Counted from the first letter of the stretch, positions 34,426-43,349 are shown. The stretch is 44,954 nt of DNA from Rhodospirillaceae bacterium (GCA_018674495.1 JABHAA010000095.1:1-44954); one strand, 5' to 3'. Notes: generated by a model from the letters alone, not told the origin. A program made the numbers and translations.

Positions 34426-34628
34426 TTGGATATATATGCCGCGTCACAAATTCCATTCCGCCAGCCCAGGTTCCTCGCCGCCAAATTCTTCCCAGAGAAG
34501 GCCGACGATCAATGGATTTCCTGCCCGATACTCAATGAGTTCAGACCTTTAGCGCCTAACTACTAACCCAAATCGCCAAAAATATCAATTCAGCGGCGAA
34601 ATTCGGCCGGGATGGCGCGTTCGGAATG

Positions 34629-34657
34629 CAAAAAGCGCGGGACGATGATCTCGCGCT
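34629..34657 (-). terminator. Rho-independent terminator of rpmE
   Basis: On the minus strand AGCGCG pairs with CGCGCT around a 12-base loop, followed by TTTTTGC. It lies 35 bases after the rpmE stop. Confidence 0.65.
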
Positions 34658-34692
34658 GTTTACAGATTGAGGCCGCAATTTTGCGCGAACGA

Positions 34693-34917
34693 TCAGCTTT
34701 TGAGGCCGATACCCTGGAAGCGCTTGTTGAACTTGGCGACCTGGCCGCCGCTATCCACCAGACGATGCTCGCCGGTCCAGGCCGGGTGCGTCTTAGGATC
34801 GATATCCAGCTTCAAGCTGTCACCGGGTTCGCCCCAGGTGGAACGGGTGGTAAATTCGCTGCCATCGGTCATAACCACGGTAATTTCGTGATATTCCGGG
34901 TGAATGTCTTTCTTCAT
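34693..34917 (-). CDS. rpmE: 50S ribosomal protein L31
   Basis: This 74-residue ribosomal protein begins [20 protein letters not shown], the standard L31 start. FTTRSTWG and [20 protein letters not shown] then follow, as does the KFNKRF terminus. It has no CxxC zinc motif, so it is the C-minus (zinc-independent) type. The ATG follows GGAG; the open frame extends 21 codons upstream without support. A promoter-like pair precedes it in the 59-base gap after the MFS gene. Confidence 0.96.
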   Translation of the reverse strand: MKKDIHPEYHEITVVMTDGSEFTTRSTWGEPGDSLKLDIDPKTHPAWTGEHRLVDSGGQVAKFNKRFQGIGLKS

Positions 34918-34943
34918 CTTAAATCTCCATCGAACCGGCGGCT

Positions 34944-34972
34944 TGTATATCCCGGCCCAGGCCCGGGTGCAA
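34944..34972 (-). promoter_or_regulatory. Possible promoter of rpmE
   Basis: On the minus strand TTGCAC and TATACA are exactly 17 bases apart. The spacer is a CCCGGG-rich palindrome-like stretch. It lies between the MFS stop and the rpmE start. Confidence 0.4.
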
Positions 34973-34976
34973 GACT

Positions 34977-36161
34977 TCAAGCATCTGGCCGCCTAACCCA
35001 GTCCGATCCCTTGACCAAGGTGAAGGCAAGGACAACGGCGATGATAGCGGCGCCCACCAGAAACGGCCAATCCTTGCCGATATAGGCAAACAGATAGCCA
35101 GCTCCCGCCGGCCCCGCCGCCCGCGCCAAGGTTGATGCCGAGCGGCCAAGCCCCAATACACCGCCCTGCACATCTTTGGGCGCGCTCAATGACAAGGCGC
35201 TGTTGAGCGCCGGGGTAACCACCGAAAACCCGTAAGTGACGATAATCAACGCGCCGATCATCAATGGCAGATTGCTGGCGGCGGGAAGCAGGGCCAGGCC
35301 TACAGCCAGGGCCACGAAGCCTTGGCGGATCATGCCCAATTCACCGAAACGGCGGCTCAGCCGGCCCACCAGACCGCCCTGTATGAGGGCCGAGATCAAG
35401 CCTAGAAAGGCAAACACATAACCGTTTTGCAAAACCCCCCAGCCGAATTTTCGCTCGGTCCACATGGCAAAGGTGGCTTCCAGCCCGGCGAACACGAAGA
35501 CCGCCAGGAAGGTCAGGATGATCATGACGCGTACGCTTTTGGCGTTGACGGTACGCCGGAACGCCTGGCGGTGCGCGTCCCGGCTTTGCGACGCCATACG
35601 CTGGCGCGCTTCGCCGGACAAGGATTCCTTCAAAATGGCGAGGGTCATGATCAAGGCCGCGCCTGAAAATGCGGCAGCGGCATAAGCCGGAAGCTGGAAA
35701 TTGGTGGTGGCCAGATCGGCCCCGGCAAGAATACCGCCGATCGCCGGTCCGGCGATGAAGCCAAGGCCGAAGGCGGCGCCGATCAGGCCCATGCCTTTGG
35801 CGCGGTTGGTCTCGTCGGTGACGTCCGCCACATAGGCGAAGGCGGCGGAAATGGAGCCGGCCATCAGCCCCGCCGCCGTCCGCGCCAAAAAGAGATCGGT
35901 CAAATTTGCGGCAAAGGCCAGCCACAGATAAGCAACCAGGGTGCCGGCCAGGCTGACGATCAGAATGGGTCGCCGCCCGAAGCGGTCGCTAAGGCGGCCC
36001 CAGATTGGCGCGGTGGCGAACTGGGCGAGGGAATAGACCGCCATGACAAGCGTCACCTGATCGGGCGAGGCGTCATAGTGTTCCGCATAAAACGGCAGCA
36101 ACGGGATGACGATGCCGAAGCCGACCAAATTGACGAAAACGATAAAGAACATTGTGTACAT
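34977..36161 (-). CDS. MFS transporter (TetA-like drug efflux type)
   Basis: This is a 394-residue major facilitator with about twelve hydrophobic segments. [20 protein letters not shown] at the start and the loop [13 protein letters not shown] (A-motif) are those of the TetA/Bcr group of proton antiporters. [20 protein letters not shown] is the typical region of helix 4-5. It likely exports hydrophobic compounds. It ends 59 bases before rpmE and starts 68 bases after the MotB/OmpA-like gene, all on the same strand; whether it belongs to that unit is unclear. The ribosome site is not evident. Two nearby ATG codons are possible starts. Confidence 0.85.
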   Translation of the reverse strand: MYTMFFIVFVNLVGFGIVIPLLPFYAEHYDASPDQVTLVMAVYSLAQFATAPIWGRLSDRFGRRPILIVSLAGTLVAYLWLAFAANLTDLFLARTAAGLMAGSISAAFAYVADVTDETNRAKGMGLIGAAFGLGFIAGPAIGGILAGADLATTNFQLPAYAAAAFSGAALIMTLAILKESLSGEARQRMASQSRDAHRQAFRRTVNAKSVRVMIILTFLAVFVFAGLEATFAMWTERKFGWGVLQNGYVFAFLGLISALIQGGLVGRLSRRFGELGMIRQGFVALAVGLALLPAASNLPLMIGALIIVTYGFSVVTPALNSALSLSAPKDVQGGVLGLGRSASTLARAAGPAGAGYLFAYIGKDWPFLVGAAIIAVVLAFTLVKGSDWVRRPDA

Positions 36162-36229
36162 GGGAGTTTCTTAAGTGCGATCCGATTTGATTTTGGGGCG
36201 GGCCTCGGATGATGCCCAGCCGCCCGGTT

Positions 36230-37423
36230 TTAGCGTTGCGTCAATTTCAACTCGATCCGCCGGTTGCGCCGGTAGGCAATTTCGTCGTCGCGGGGATCGA
36301 TGGGCTGGAACTGGCCGAACCCGGTGGCCGCCAGATTTCTCGCCGGAATGCCCGTGTCGACCAAAAATTTCACCACCGATATCGAGCGCGCCGTCGACAG
36401 CTCCCAGTTGGATGGAAAGCGCGCCGTAGCGATGGGGATTTTGTCGGTGTGGCCATCGACGCGCAATATCCATTCGATCTTCGCCGGTATTTTTTGCGAT
36501 ATTTCGCGCAAAGTTCCGGCCAGCCTGCCGATCTGCGCCTGACCTTCCGGGCCAAGTTGGGCCGAGCCCTTGGTGAACAGCACCTCGGACTGGAAGACAA
36601 AGCGGTCGCCGACGATACGGATACCCGGCTGGTTGCCCAATATTTCCCGTAGCCGGCCAAAAAATTCGGAGCGGTAGCGGGCCAGCTCCTGCACCTTGCC
36701 GGCCAGTGCGGCGTTGAGCCTTTTCCCCAGATTGGCGATGCGCACCCGCTGCTTTTTGGCCGCCGCCTCGGAGGCATCCAGCGAGGTGGCGATCTTGGCG
36801 ATCTGCTCGCGCAATTGGCGGATTTGCTGGTTGAGCAGGGCCACCTGGGCACGCGCCGTCTCCGATATGTTTTGTTCGGTGATCAGTTTCTCGTCCCGGT
36901 CGGCCAGCTTGGCCAACATCCCCTTGACCTGGGACTCCAAACTTTCACGCAATGCCCGCAAGGCTTCTATCTGATTGGTCAGGGCGCCGATGGCGGCGAT
37001 CTGTTCGTTGATCTTGGATTTGTCGGTAAGGATTTTGGTGAATGCCTGATCGAGCTCGGTCTTCAGTTTGGCTGCCTGTTCCTCTGCGGTTTCGGCCCGG
37101 AGCAGCACCGATTTGATCTGCTGCGTCAAATCTTCGCGTACCGTGATCGAGGTTTGCAGCTCCGTCGACAAACCTGCGACCTGACCCCTCAGATCAGTAT
37201 TCGCCTTGCGCTCCAATGCCAATAGATCAGCCAGCTCGCCGACTTGTCCGCGCAGCCGGTCGAGCGCCTGATTGCTGCCTGACAATTCCTGGCTGGTGAA
37301 GAATTGTGCGATGACGAAGATCATCAGCAAAAACATAATGACCATCAAAAGCGCGGCCAACGCGTCCACATAGCCGGGCCAGATATCAGACCGGTGTGGC
37401 TCGCGCCGTGATAGGGAGGCCAT
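36230..37423 (-). CDS. MotB/OmpA-like protein with one N-terminal helix, coiled coil and OmpA domain
   Basis: This 397-residue protein has a single N-terminal membrane helix (~18-42, GYVDALAALLMVIMFLLMIF). A conserved aspartate D20 sits at its cytoplasmic end, like the proton-carrying aspartate of MotB. A long coiled coil follows (~50-260, leucine and glutamine rich). The C-terminal OmpA/MotB domain has VDGHTDKIPI and the ELSTARSISVVKFL helix, both peptidoglycan-binding features. It follows the ExbB/MotA-like gene by nine bases. Together they look like a proton-driven stator pair that reaches peptidoglycan. The coiled coil is longer than in MotB and no flagellar gene is near, so a flagellar role is unlikely. 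Confidence 0.82.
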   Translation of the reverse strand: MASLSRREPHRSDIWPGYVDALAALLMVIMFLLMIFVIAQFFTSQELSGSNQALDRLRGQVGELADLLALERKANTDLRGQVAGLSTELQTSITVREDLTQQIKSVLLRAETAEEQAAKLKTELDQAFTKILTDKSKINEQIAAIGALTNQIEALRALRESLESQVKGMLAKLADRDEKLITEQNISETARAQVALLNQQIRQLREQIAKIATSLDASEAAAKKQRVRIANLGKRLNAALAGKVQELARYRSEFFGRLREILGNQPGIRIVGDRFVFQSEVLFTKGSAQLGPEGQAQIGRLAGTLREISQKIPAKIEWILRVDGHTDKIPIATARFPSNWELSTARSISVVKFLVDTGIPARNLAATGFGQFQPIDPRDDEIAYRRNRRIELKLTQR

Positions 37424-37432
37424 GACGGTCGG

Positions 37433-38596
37433 CTATTTTTTGGGCGCGGGCGGCGCGGCACGACTGCTGGCTGCGCCCGCCGCGATGGTGCGCGCCAACA
37501 ATTTTATCTCCGAGCGCACCTGGCCGATCAGATCGTCGCGCCCGGCGCTGATTTCTTCCAACAAGCGCGCCACATAGATATCCAGGTTGCGGATATGGGC
37601 CTGGGTCGCCTCGTCCAGGCCGGCGCTGCCTGTGCGTCCGGGGTCCGCCAATTTTTCCAAGGTGGCGCGCAGTTGCACCTGGTTGTCGGCAAGCCCGGTG
37701 AGGATCGTCTGCTGCCCACGCATCTGATCGCCGAGCGAGCCTAAGACCTCCACCAACTGCATCGAGGCGGTGTTGGCCTGGCTGTTGCTTTCCTCGCCGC
37801 GCGCCAGGGTGCGCTGCAATTTGTCGAGGTTTTCGGCGGTTTGTTCGAGCAAGGCCTGTACATAGGCGGGCACCGATTGATCCCCCTCGGCGCTCAATCC
37901 TCCGGACGACAATCGGGTTAGGCTGGACAGCCATTCTTCGAGATCGTTGTAGAATCGGTTCGATGCCTGGCCGGCCTGCAAATCCAAAAAGCCGAGAACC
38001 AATGAGCCGGCGAGGCCGAACAGGGACGATGAAAATGCCGTCCCCATGCCCGACAGGGGCACCACCAGACCCGATTTCAGGCTGTTGAATACGGTGGTCA
38101 CATCGCCGCCGCCCACCGTCAGTCCGCCGATCACGTCGCTGATCGATCCGATGGTCTGCAACAGACCCCAAAAAGTGCCCAACAAGCCGAGGAAGATCAA
38201 AAGCCCGATGGTATAGCGGGACAATTCGCGTGCCTCGTCCAGCCTGGATGCTATGCCGTCGAGCAACGAGCGCATGGATAATGTCGAAAGGCTGAGGGTA
38301 TCGTCGCGCTCGCCCAGCATGGTTGCCATCGGCGCCAGCAGTTTTGGCTGGCGGGTTTCGGAAATGGCCGGCCCGGCGCGGCGGAAGCTTTCGATCCAAT
38401 GCACCTCCGGATTGAGGCGCAGGACTTGGCGGAAATTATAGGCAATGCCCAGGATCAGGACGCCAACGATCAAGCCGTTGAGGCCGAAATTGGCGGCGAA
38501 GGCCCGTTGCAGCGGCTCGATCAGAATCACGCACAGGATCACGACGGCGGCCAGGAACAACGCCATGCGAATAACGTAGCGTTGCGGCGAATTCAT
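37433..38596 (-). CDS. ExbB/MotA/TolQ-like proton channel subunit
   Basis: This 387-residue inner-membrane protein has two N-terminal helices (~12-30 and ~36-52), a cytoplasmic loop, and two more helices (~125-150 and ~190-215). The pattern YTIGLLIFLGLLGTFWGLLQ with LSGMGTAFSSSLFGLAGSLV matches the channel-forming helices of the MotA/ExbB/TolQ family. The C-terminal ~130 residues are a helical cytoplasmic tail (LLEQTAENLDKLQRTLARGE and more). The ATG is preceded by a TTG in frame; I choose the ATG. It is immediately upstream of the MotB/OmpA-like gene, and 58 bases downstream of an OmpA-like gene. It likely assembles with the former as a proton-driven complex of unknown use. Confidence 0.82.
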   Translation of the reverse strand: MNSPQRYVIRMALFLAAVVILCVILIEPLQRAFAANFGLNGLIVGVLILGIAYNFRQVLRLNPEVHWIESFRRAGPAISETRQPKLLAPMATMLGERDDTLSLSTLSMRSLLDGIASRLDEARELSRYTIGLLIFLGLLGTFWGLLQTIGSISDVIGGLTVGGGDVTTVFNSLKSGLVVPLSGMGTAFSSSLFGLAGSLVLGFLDLQAGQASNRFYNDLEEWLSSLTRLSSGGLSAEGDQSVPAYVQALLEQTAENLDKLQRTLARGEESNSQANTASMQLVEVLGSLGDQMRGQQTILTGLADNQVQLRATLEKLADPGRTGSAGLDEATQAHIRNLDIYVARLLEEISAGRDDLIGQVRSEIKLLARTIAAGAASSRAAPPAPKK

Positions 38597-38654
38597 CAAG
38601 GCCCCGCCACAAATATACGCGGGATCGGTTGGGTATTGCGCGCCAAGGCCCGGC

Positions 38655-39650
38655 TCAGCGCTGGATGATTTTCAGATCGACACGGTCGGGCTTGCCGCTC
38701 GGAATCTTATTGCCGAGGGCCCTGACATCAATGCGCGTCGAACGCACACCCTTGCCGATAAGATAGGAGCGGATGGCCAGCGCCCGGGACAACGACAACC
38801 GGCGCGCCTTGCTGGCCGACAATTTCTTGCCGCCCGCATAGGCCAGCAGTTGCATGCGAATTTTGGCCTGGGACTTAAGCTGCGCGGCCATGACATCCAG
38901 GCGCGCCTTGCCGGCGGTATCAAGATCAGCTTCGCCGACTGCGAACGCGACCGAGGACGATCCGAGGGTGGCCGGTTTTGGTAATGAGGCCTGGCGCTGG
39001 GGTTTCGGCGCGGCGGCGGCCGGTTTCGGCTGCACTGCCGGCGGCGGCGGTGCGATATCGGGTTTTTTCGGCGGTGCCGCTTTGGCCACTTTTTTCGGCG
39101 CGGGCGCTGCCTGAGGTGCGGGTTTGACCGGTGTCGGGGTCAGCGCGCGCGCCGGTTTGGACGGCTTGGCAGCCGGCGGTTCTGCTTTGCGGGCTATGAC
39201 CTTGGGCCGCGCCGGCGGTTTCCGGATCGGCTGGGTGGTGGCACGCCGCCGCGTTCGCCGGGTTTTTTTGGCGGCGGTACCAGGCCGGCGCAACTTGACC
39301 GCCGGCAAAAGCTGTTCGGTGGAGCGCGCAGATCCCGAGGGCGGGCGGCGCACCAAAAGGCGCGAACTCGGCCGCCTGGACGGCGGCTCCATAAGCCCCA
39401 GCGGGCCCGGGCGGGCGAAATCGGCGGATCCGCTTGGCGCGGCGTATGGCACTGCCCGGCGACCGCGCGCGGCGCCACCATCCAGAACCGTCAAATCGAC
39501 AAAGACCTCATTGCCAGTGTTCCAGGGCCGCAATTGCGCGCCCGCGGGCCCGGCGGCGAATGCCAGAGCCAAAACGAGAGCCAATGCGCCAGCCCAACTG
39601 GTGAGCGAAAAGCGTCTGAGATTTATGATTGGCGGTAGGTTCATCGTCAT
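38655..39650 (-). CDS. Exported OmpA-like protein with proline/alanine-rich linker
   Basis: This 331-residue protein has a signal peptide (to ~35, cut near AGPAGA) and a short N-terminal part (LRPWNTGNEVFVDL). A long P/A/K-rich linker covers roughly 100-225. The C-terminal OmpA-like domain has SVAFAVGEADLDTAGKARLDV and the helix ARRLSLSRALAIRSYLIGKG. The family aspartate before the helix (usually HTD or GYTD) is absent: the segment reads LLAYAGGKK, while the arginine in LSRALAIR is kept. Peptidoglycan binding may be lost or altered. The ATG follows AGGG. It is first in a run with the ExbB- and MotB-like genes. It could span the periplasm and link the complex to the outer layer (inference). 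Confidence 0.72.
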   Translation of the reverse strand: MTMNLPPIINLRRFSLTSWAGALALVLALAFAAGPAGAQLRPWNTGNEVFVDLTVLDGGAARGRRAVPYAAPSGSADFARPGPLGLMEPPSRRPSSRLLVRRPPSGSARSTEQLLPAVKLRRPGTAAKKTRRTRRRATTQPIRKPPARPKVIARKAEPPAAKPSKPARALTPTPVKPAPQAAPAPKKVAKAAPPKKPDIAPPPPAVQPKPAAAAPKPQRQASLPKPATLGSSSVAFAVGEADLDTAGKARLDVMAAQLKSQAKIRMQLLAYAGGKKLSASKARRLSLSRALAIRSYLIGKGVRSTRIDVRALGNKIPSGKPDRVDLKIIQR

Positions 39651-39905
39651 TTTACGTCCCTCTCGCAACTGCCCCGGTTATAAGCGGTGAAAGTCCAGGG
39701 GCAGGTTCCGACTTTAGCTTTTTACAACCATAGCCAAGGGTTGCTCAGCGCACAACCGGTTAGCCCGCTGGGGCGCATGGGTTTTCCACAATCGAAGCGC
39801 ACCGATTAGCGCTCAATTGTGTCCTTTTTTGGCCGCTCTATTGTTAGTTATCAATTGACGCCGCCCGCCTAAATTCATCACACTGGCGTCAAGGAGGTTG
39901 ATTTG

Positions 39906-40235
39906 ATGCAAAAATTTATCCTAAGCGCCCTGGCGCTGGCCGCCATAGCCGCCGCAAATCCCGCATCTGCCGACGCTATCGATGGCCACTGGTGCCATGC
40001 CGCCAGCGGCAAGCGTCTCAGCATCGATGGGCCGGCGATCACCACGCCGGGCGGCAATCAAATAACCGGCGATTATAACCGGCACGGGTTTCGCTACATC
40101 ATCCCGGCGCCCGAGCAGCCCGCCGGCAGGGCGGTGACCATGAACGTTCTGGACGACGAGAATATGCAATTGACCGGTGGTTTCGCCAACGCGTCGGTTC
40201 AGGAATGGCGGCGCTGCCCGCCGGCAACCAGCTAA
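39906..40235 (+). CDS. Small secreted protein of unknown function
   Basis: This 109-residue protein has a signal peptide (residues 1-22, cut after ASA) and a mature part of about 87 residues. The mature part begins DAIDGHWCHA and ends with a WRRCPP segment. Cysteines at 30 and 104 could form a disulfide. The centre reads IDGPAITTPGGNQITGDYNRHGFRYIIP, with repeated G and turn residues and a beta-rich look. I do not recognise a family. AAGGAGG is eight bases before the ATG. It is followed by an SDR gene after 14 bases, so co-transcription is likely. Confidence 0.72.
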   Translation: MQKFILSALALAAIAAANPASADAIDGHWCHAASGKRLSIDGPAITTPGGNQITGDYNRHGFRYIIPAPEQPAGRAVTMNVLDDENMQLTGGFANASVQEWRRCPPATS

Positions 40236-40249
40236 GCAGGGGAAAAACA

Positions 40250-41134
40250 ATGAAAGAATTGGCGGGCAAATGCGCCTTTGTGACCGGCGGCGCCAGCGGC
40301 GTCGGGCTTGGCATGGCCGAAGCCTTCGTGGGCGCCGGCATGAAAGTGGTCATCGCCGATATCGAAGTGGCTGCCCTGGACGAAGCGGCGTCGAAGCTGG
40401 CGGCCTTGGGCGGTGATGTGCACGCCATCGCCCTGGATGTATCCGACCGCGCCGCCATGCAAAGCGCCGCCGATGAGGCCGAAGACCGCTTCGGCTCGGT
40501 AAACGTGATCTGCAACAATGCCGGTGTGTCCTGGCGCGGCTTCATGGCCGATGCCAGCTATGACGATTGGGATTGGGTGCTGGGCGTTAATCTCGGCGGC
40601 GTCGTCAACGGTATCGCCACGTTCGTGCCGCGCCTGATCGAGGCGGGCGAGGGCGGTCACGTGGTCAACACTGCCTCCATGGCCGGACTGATGGCGAGTG
40701 CCGGCAACAGCATCTATTGTACATCGAAGTTCGCGGTGGTCGGACTATCCGAGGGCCTGCGCAAGGAATTGGCGCCAAAGGGGATCGGCGTCACTGTGTT
40801 GTGCCCGGCGGCCATAAAAACCAATATCAATCGCGCCCAGCGCAACCGCCCCGACGCGCTTGGCGATACTTCCGAAGCGTTGGACGCGGACGGCATGGCG
40901 CTCCTCGATAAGTCCTTTGACGGCGGCACCGATCCCGCCGAATTTGGCGCCATGGTGTTGGACGCGGTGCAAAACGATGCGCCTTACGTAATCCCGCATC
41001 AGGAGTTCGCGGCGGCCTACCGGGACAAGGTGGAGGGTATCATGGATATCTGGAGCGGCGAGGCACCGCCAGCGATGCGCGTCGAAGGCAATGAGCTTCG
41101 CAAGCAGGCCTTTCAGCGCATGTGGGAGCGTTAA
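40250..41134 (+). CDS. Short-chain dehydrogenase/reductase (SDR)
   Basis: This 294-residue classical SDR has the NAD(P)-binding motif TGGASGVGLGMA, NNAG at 89-92 and the catalytic S143-Y156-x3-K160 set (YCTSK). It oxidises or reduces hydroxyl or carbonyl groups of an unknown small molecule. The ATG is chosen because AGGGG precedes it and the protein matches the family start; the frame extends 15 codons upstream, overlapping the previous gene. It follows the secreted protein gene and precedes the lipoprotein gene by 27 bases. The cofactor preference is not clear. Confidence 0.88.
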   Translation: MKELAGKCAFVTGGASGVGLGMAEAFVGAGMKVVIADIEVAALDEAASKLAALGGDVHAIALDVSDRAAMQSAADEAEDRFGSVNVICNNAGVSWRGFMADASYDDWDWVLGVNLGGVVNGIATFVPRLIEAGEGGHVVNTASMAGLMASAGNSIYCTSKFAVVGLSEGLRKELAPKGIGVTVLCPAAIKTNINRAQRNRPDALGDTSEALDADGMALLDKSFDGGTDPAEFGAMVLDAVQNDAPYVIPHQEFAAAYRDKVEGIMDIWSGEAPPAMRVEGNELRKQAFQRMWER

Positions 41135-41161
41135 ATCGGCGCGACCCGACATTGGCCGGTG

Positions 41162-42142
41162 ATGCGCCGGCTGGCGGCGCTAATGCCGGCGCTGATGCCG
41201 GCGCTGGCCTTGAGCGGCTGCCTGTCTGCCGGCGCCCTGGAGAACGTGACCCAGCCGCCGAAAGACACGCCCCTGGTTACCGGCTCTGTGCGGGTGATCG
41301 AAAATGGATCCGAATTGAAATGGCCGGCGGGCTATCTGGCCGGCTCCCAATTTTGGCTGCTGATAATGGCCAAGGACGCTTCCGCTGCGGTCAGTTACCG
41401 GCTTGGACCGGAAGCGGAATTCTATTGGTCGCTGGCGCCGGGTGAGTATCATGTGCTGGGTTTTGTGAAGCGCGAGCTGGCCAAGGAAACCAGCGGCCGC
41501 TTGTGGGCGGCATTTACCGTGCCCGCCGGCACTGGCGCCGTCTATATTGGCGATTTGCGCATCCGCCTTAGCAGTAGCTCCGTCGATGCTGAGGTGGGCG
41601 ACAACATGGATTCCAGCTCCACCGCCCTGACAGAAAAATATCCCGGCATGGGGACGCCGAAATGGTCGCTGATGAAGATGATCGCCGATCAGGGCAGCTA
41701 TAGCGACATTGTCGAGGGTTGTGGCGGTTGGGGCATCGATTGCAATCAGAACTTCCGGGGCGTGACGCCGCTTAGTCCCATTGATGATGGCGCGCCGTCG
41801 GCGCAAGTCGCCAGCCTCAGCCCGACCTTGCAATGGGCGCCGTCCAAGGGCGACGGCGCGATCCGCTACGACGTGGTGGTGTTCCAGGAAATTGCGTTCA
41901 CTTACGCGCTCGGCGCGTTTTCCTCCAAACTGCCGGGGCCGGCGGTGGCTTATTTGCAGAATTTGTGGGCGGCGCAATATACCGTACCCGGCCCGCTAAA
42001 ACCCGGGGCCCGCTATAATTGGGGGGTGCGCCTGCGCCGGGGCAATATCGTGACAGCCTGGTCGCGCTACAAGAAAACCGGTTTCCTGTCCGCAGGGCCT
42101 TCTGGACCTTGGTTCCAGTTTCAGGCCCCGGACGCGGAGTAG
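41162..42142 (+). CDS. Predicted lipoprotein of unknown function
   Basis: This 326-residue protein has a signal peptide and lipobox LSGC with lipidated C20. The mature part has two beta-rich halves: GSVRVIENGSELKWPAGYLAGS with a long strand region to about 135, and a second part with LSPTLQWAPSKGDGAIRYDVVV and LKPGARYNWGVRLRRGN, which resembles a fibronectin-type or carbohydrate-binding fold. I do not recognise a family. An in-frame GTG sits just before the ATG. It follows the SDR by 27 bases. It converges with the cNMP-acyltransferase gene. Codons and composition are ordinary for the window. Confidence 0.65.
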   Translation: MRRLAALMPALMPALALSGCLSAGALENVTQPPKDTPLVTGSVRVIENGSELKWPAGYLAGSQFWLLIMAKDASAAVSYRLGPEAEFYWSLAPGEYHVLGFVKRELAKETSGRLWAAFTVPAGTGAVYIGDLRIRLSSSSVDAEVGDNMDSSSTALTEKYPGMGTPKWSLMKMIADQGSYSDIVEGCGGWGIDCNQNFRGVTPLSPIDDGAPSAQVASLSPTLQWAPSKGDGAIRYDVVVFQEIAFTYALGAFSSKLPGPAVAYLQNLWAAQYTVPGPLKPGARYNWGVRLRRGNIVTAWSRYKKTGFLSAGPSGPWFQFQAPDAE

Positions 42143-42219
42143 GGCCGTTGCTTTTTTTGGTGGTTGGTAACGGGCTATCGAGGGCTTTATTTGTGGCCCA
42201 AAGCTTGTTTTAGAATTGA

Positions 42220-43347
42220 TCACTTGTTGGCAATTTGGCTCGTAGCGACGGCCAATCGACCGGCGATTTCGCGGGCGAGGTTAAGCATCACTTTGGCGCC
42301 GATCGCCGGCTCCTGGCTAATGAAGCGTTCCATAAATTCCGCGCTCAACAGCAAGGCCCGCGTGTCTTTTCGGGCGACCACGGAAGCCGTTCGCGGTACC
42401 GCCGTGAGAAATCCGATCTCCCCAAATGTGTCGCCCGGGCCGAGAATGTACAAAGGTGGACCGGACGAGCCATCACTGAAAACCTCCGCCAATCCGCTGA
42501 GTAAGACGTAAAGCGTATCGTCCCGATCACCTTGGCGCATAATTAGGTCACCACTGGCCAGCTCGATCATTGTGGCGCTACTCAAGAATTTTTGTGCCTC
42601 CTCGCGCGATAGGCCGTCCAACAAAATAACTTTGTGTAGGGGGTCTCCCGACACCCGCTCGCTTAATAGATCAAAGAAAACATCGTCTTCCAGGAAAGCC
42701 GCGCTTTCTAAATTTAGATAGTCTGGATAATTGCTGGTGAACCAATTCCGTCCGCGCGCATTGTCCGGCGCTTCGTTGGCCAAACGGCGGAGTGGGGAGC
42801 GGACCTTTTCGAAATATTCTTGATCACCCATCAACATGAGTATGGGAACTTTGAAGCCGTAAGCGGTGTCGTTGTAGCCTTCGGTATACCGGCGATAACC
42901 AAGGTGTTCGTAAAAGGGAAGAAGGTGGGGGCTGCAGTCACCGTAGTTCAATAGCGCGCCGCGCGCCGCTGCCTCCCTATAGGCAGACTGCATCAGCCGG
43001 AATATAATTTTCCCGTGGCGCAGACTTGGGTCCAGAATAAAACGGCTTGTAGTGCAAATTCCACCAAGCCCCATTGCCTCAATCGCGGCGTCCATCTGAA
43101 ATTTTGCGATCAGAGATTTTGGGTCTGGCATATCAGCCGGGTGAATAACCCTAAGCGATCCCATAATTTTGTCGTTATCGAACACGGCATGAGAAACAGC
43201 ATATTCATCGTAGTCATCTAAAAGTCTTTTGCCGGTGTGGTCTGCGTCTTCCGTCATCGAAAGTTCTTCGACATAGACCCTGTAGCGGAACCGGAATATA
43301 GCTTCCCGCTCGCCGGGCGTATCGGCGCGTCTGACCGTTAAGGCCAT
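42220..43347 (-). CDS. GNAT acyltransferase fused to a cyclic-nucleotide-binding domain
   Basis: This 375-residue fusion has an N-terminal acyltransferase domain (~1-170) that resembles FeeM N-acyl amino acid synthases and LuxI-like enzymes, beginning TVRRADTPGEREAIFRFRYRVYVEELSM. Later it has DPSLRHGKIIFRLMQSAYRE and the FYEHLGYRRY segment, a GNAT C-terminal feature. The C-terminal cNMP-binding domain (~245-375) has a full phosphate-binding cassette, FGEIGFLTAVPRTASVVA, with E310, R319 and T320. Binding of cAMP or cGMP may therefore gate the transferase. Mycobacterial Pat has the same two domains in the reverse order. It is two bases after the diiron-like gene, so translation is coupled. It looks more AT-rich than its neighbours, as if acquired. 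Substrate and product are unknown. Confidence 0.78.
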   Translation of the reverse strand: MALTVRRADTPGEREAIFRFRYRVYVEELSMTEDADHTGKRLLDDYDEYAVSHAVFDNDKIMGSLRVIHPADMPDPKSLIAKFQMDAAIEAMGLGGICTTSRFILDPSLRHGKIIFRLMQSAYREAAARGALLNYGDCSPHLLPFYEHLGYRRYTEGYNDTAYGFKVPILMLMGDQEYFEKVRSPLRRLANEAPDNARGRNWFTSNYPDYLNLESAAFLEDDVFFDLLSERVSGDPLHKVILLDGLSREEAQKFLSSATMIELASGDLIMRQGDRDDTLYVLLSGLAEVFSDGSSGPPLYILGPGDTFGEIGFLTAVPRTASVVARKDTRALLLSAEFMERFISQEPAIGAKVMLNLAREIAGRLAVATSQIANK

Positions 43348-43349
43348 TA

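Noticed and set aside
34425..34445. Leaderless promoter for the cyclase from the TATATA tract
   Set aside because: There is no acceptable -35 element at 15-19 bases, so it is not called as a feature.
37386..38399. 337-codon frame in another phase of the ExbB-like gene
   Set aside because: It is arginine-rich, overlaps the real channel helices and shows no membrane or catalytic pattern.
36230..39650. Zorya anti-phage system
   Set aside because: ZorA/ZorB-like subunits are suggested, but no ZorC, ZorD or ZorE helicase/nuclease gene is near, and a second OmpA-like gene is present instead.
42220..43347. Plain LuxI-type autoinducer synthase
   Set aside because: No LuxR regulator is adjacent, and the C-terminal cNMP domain is not part of LuxI. 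FeeM-like is the better description.
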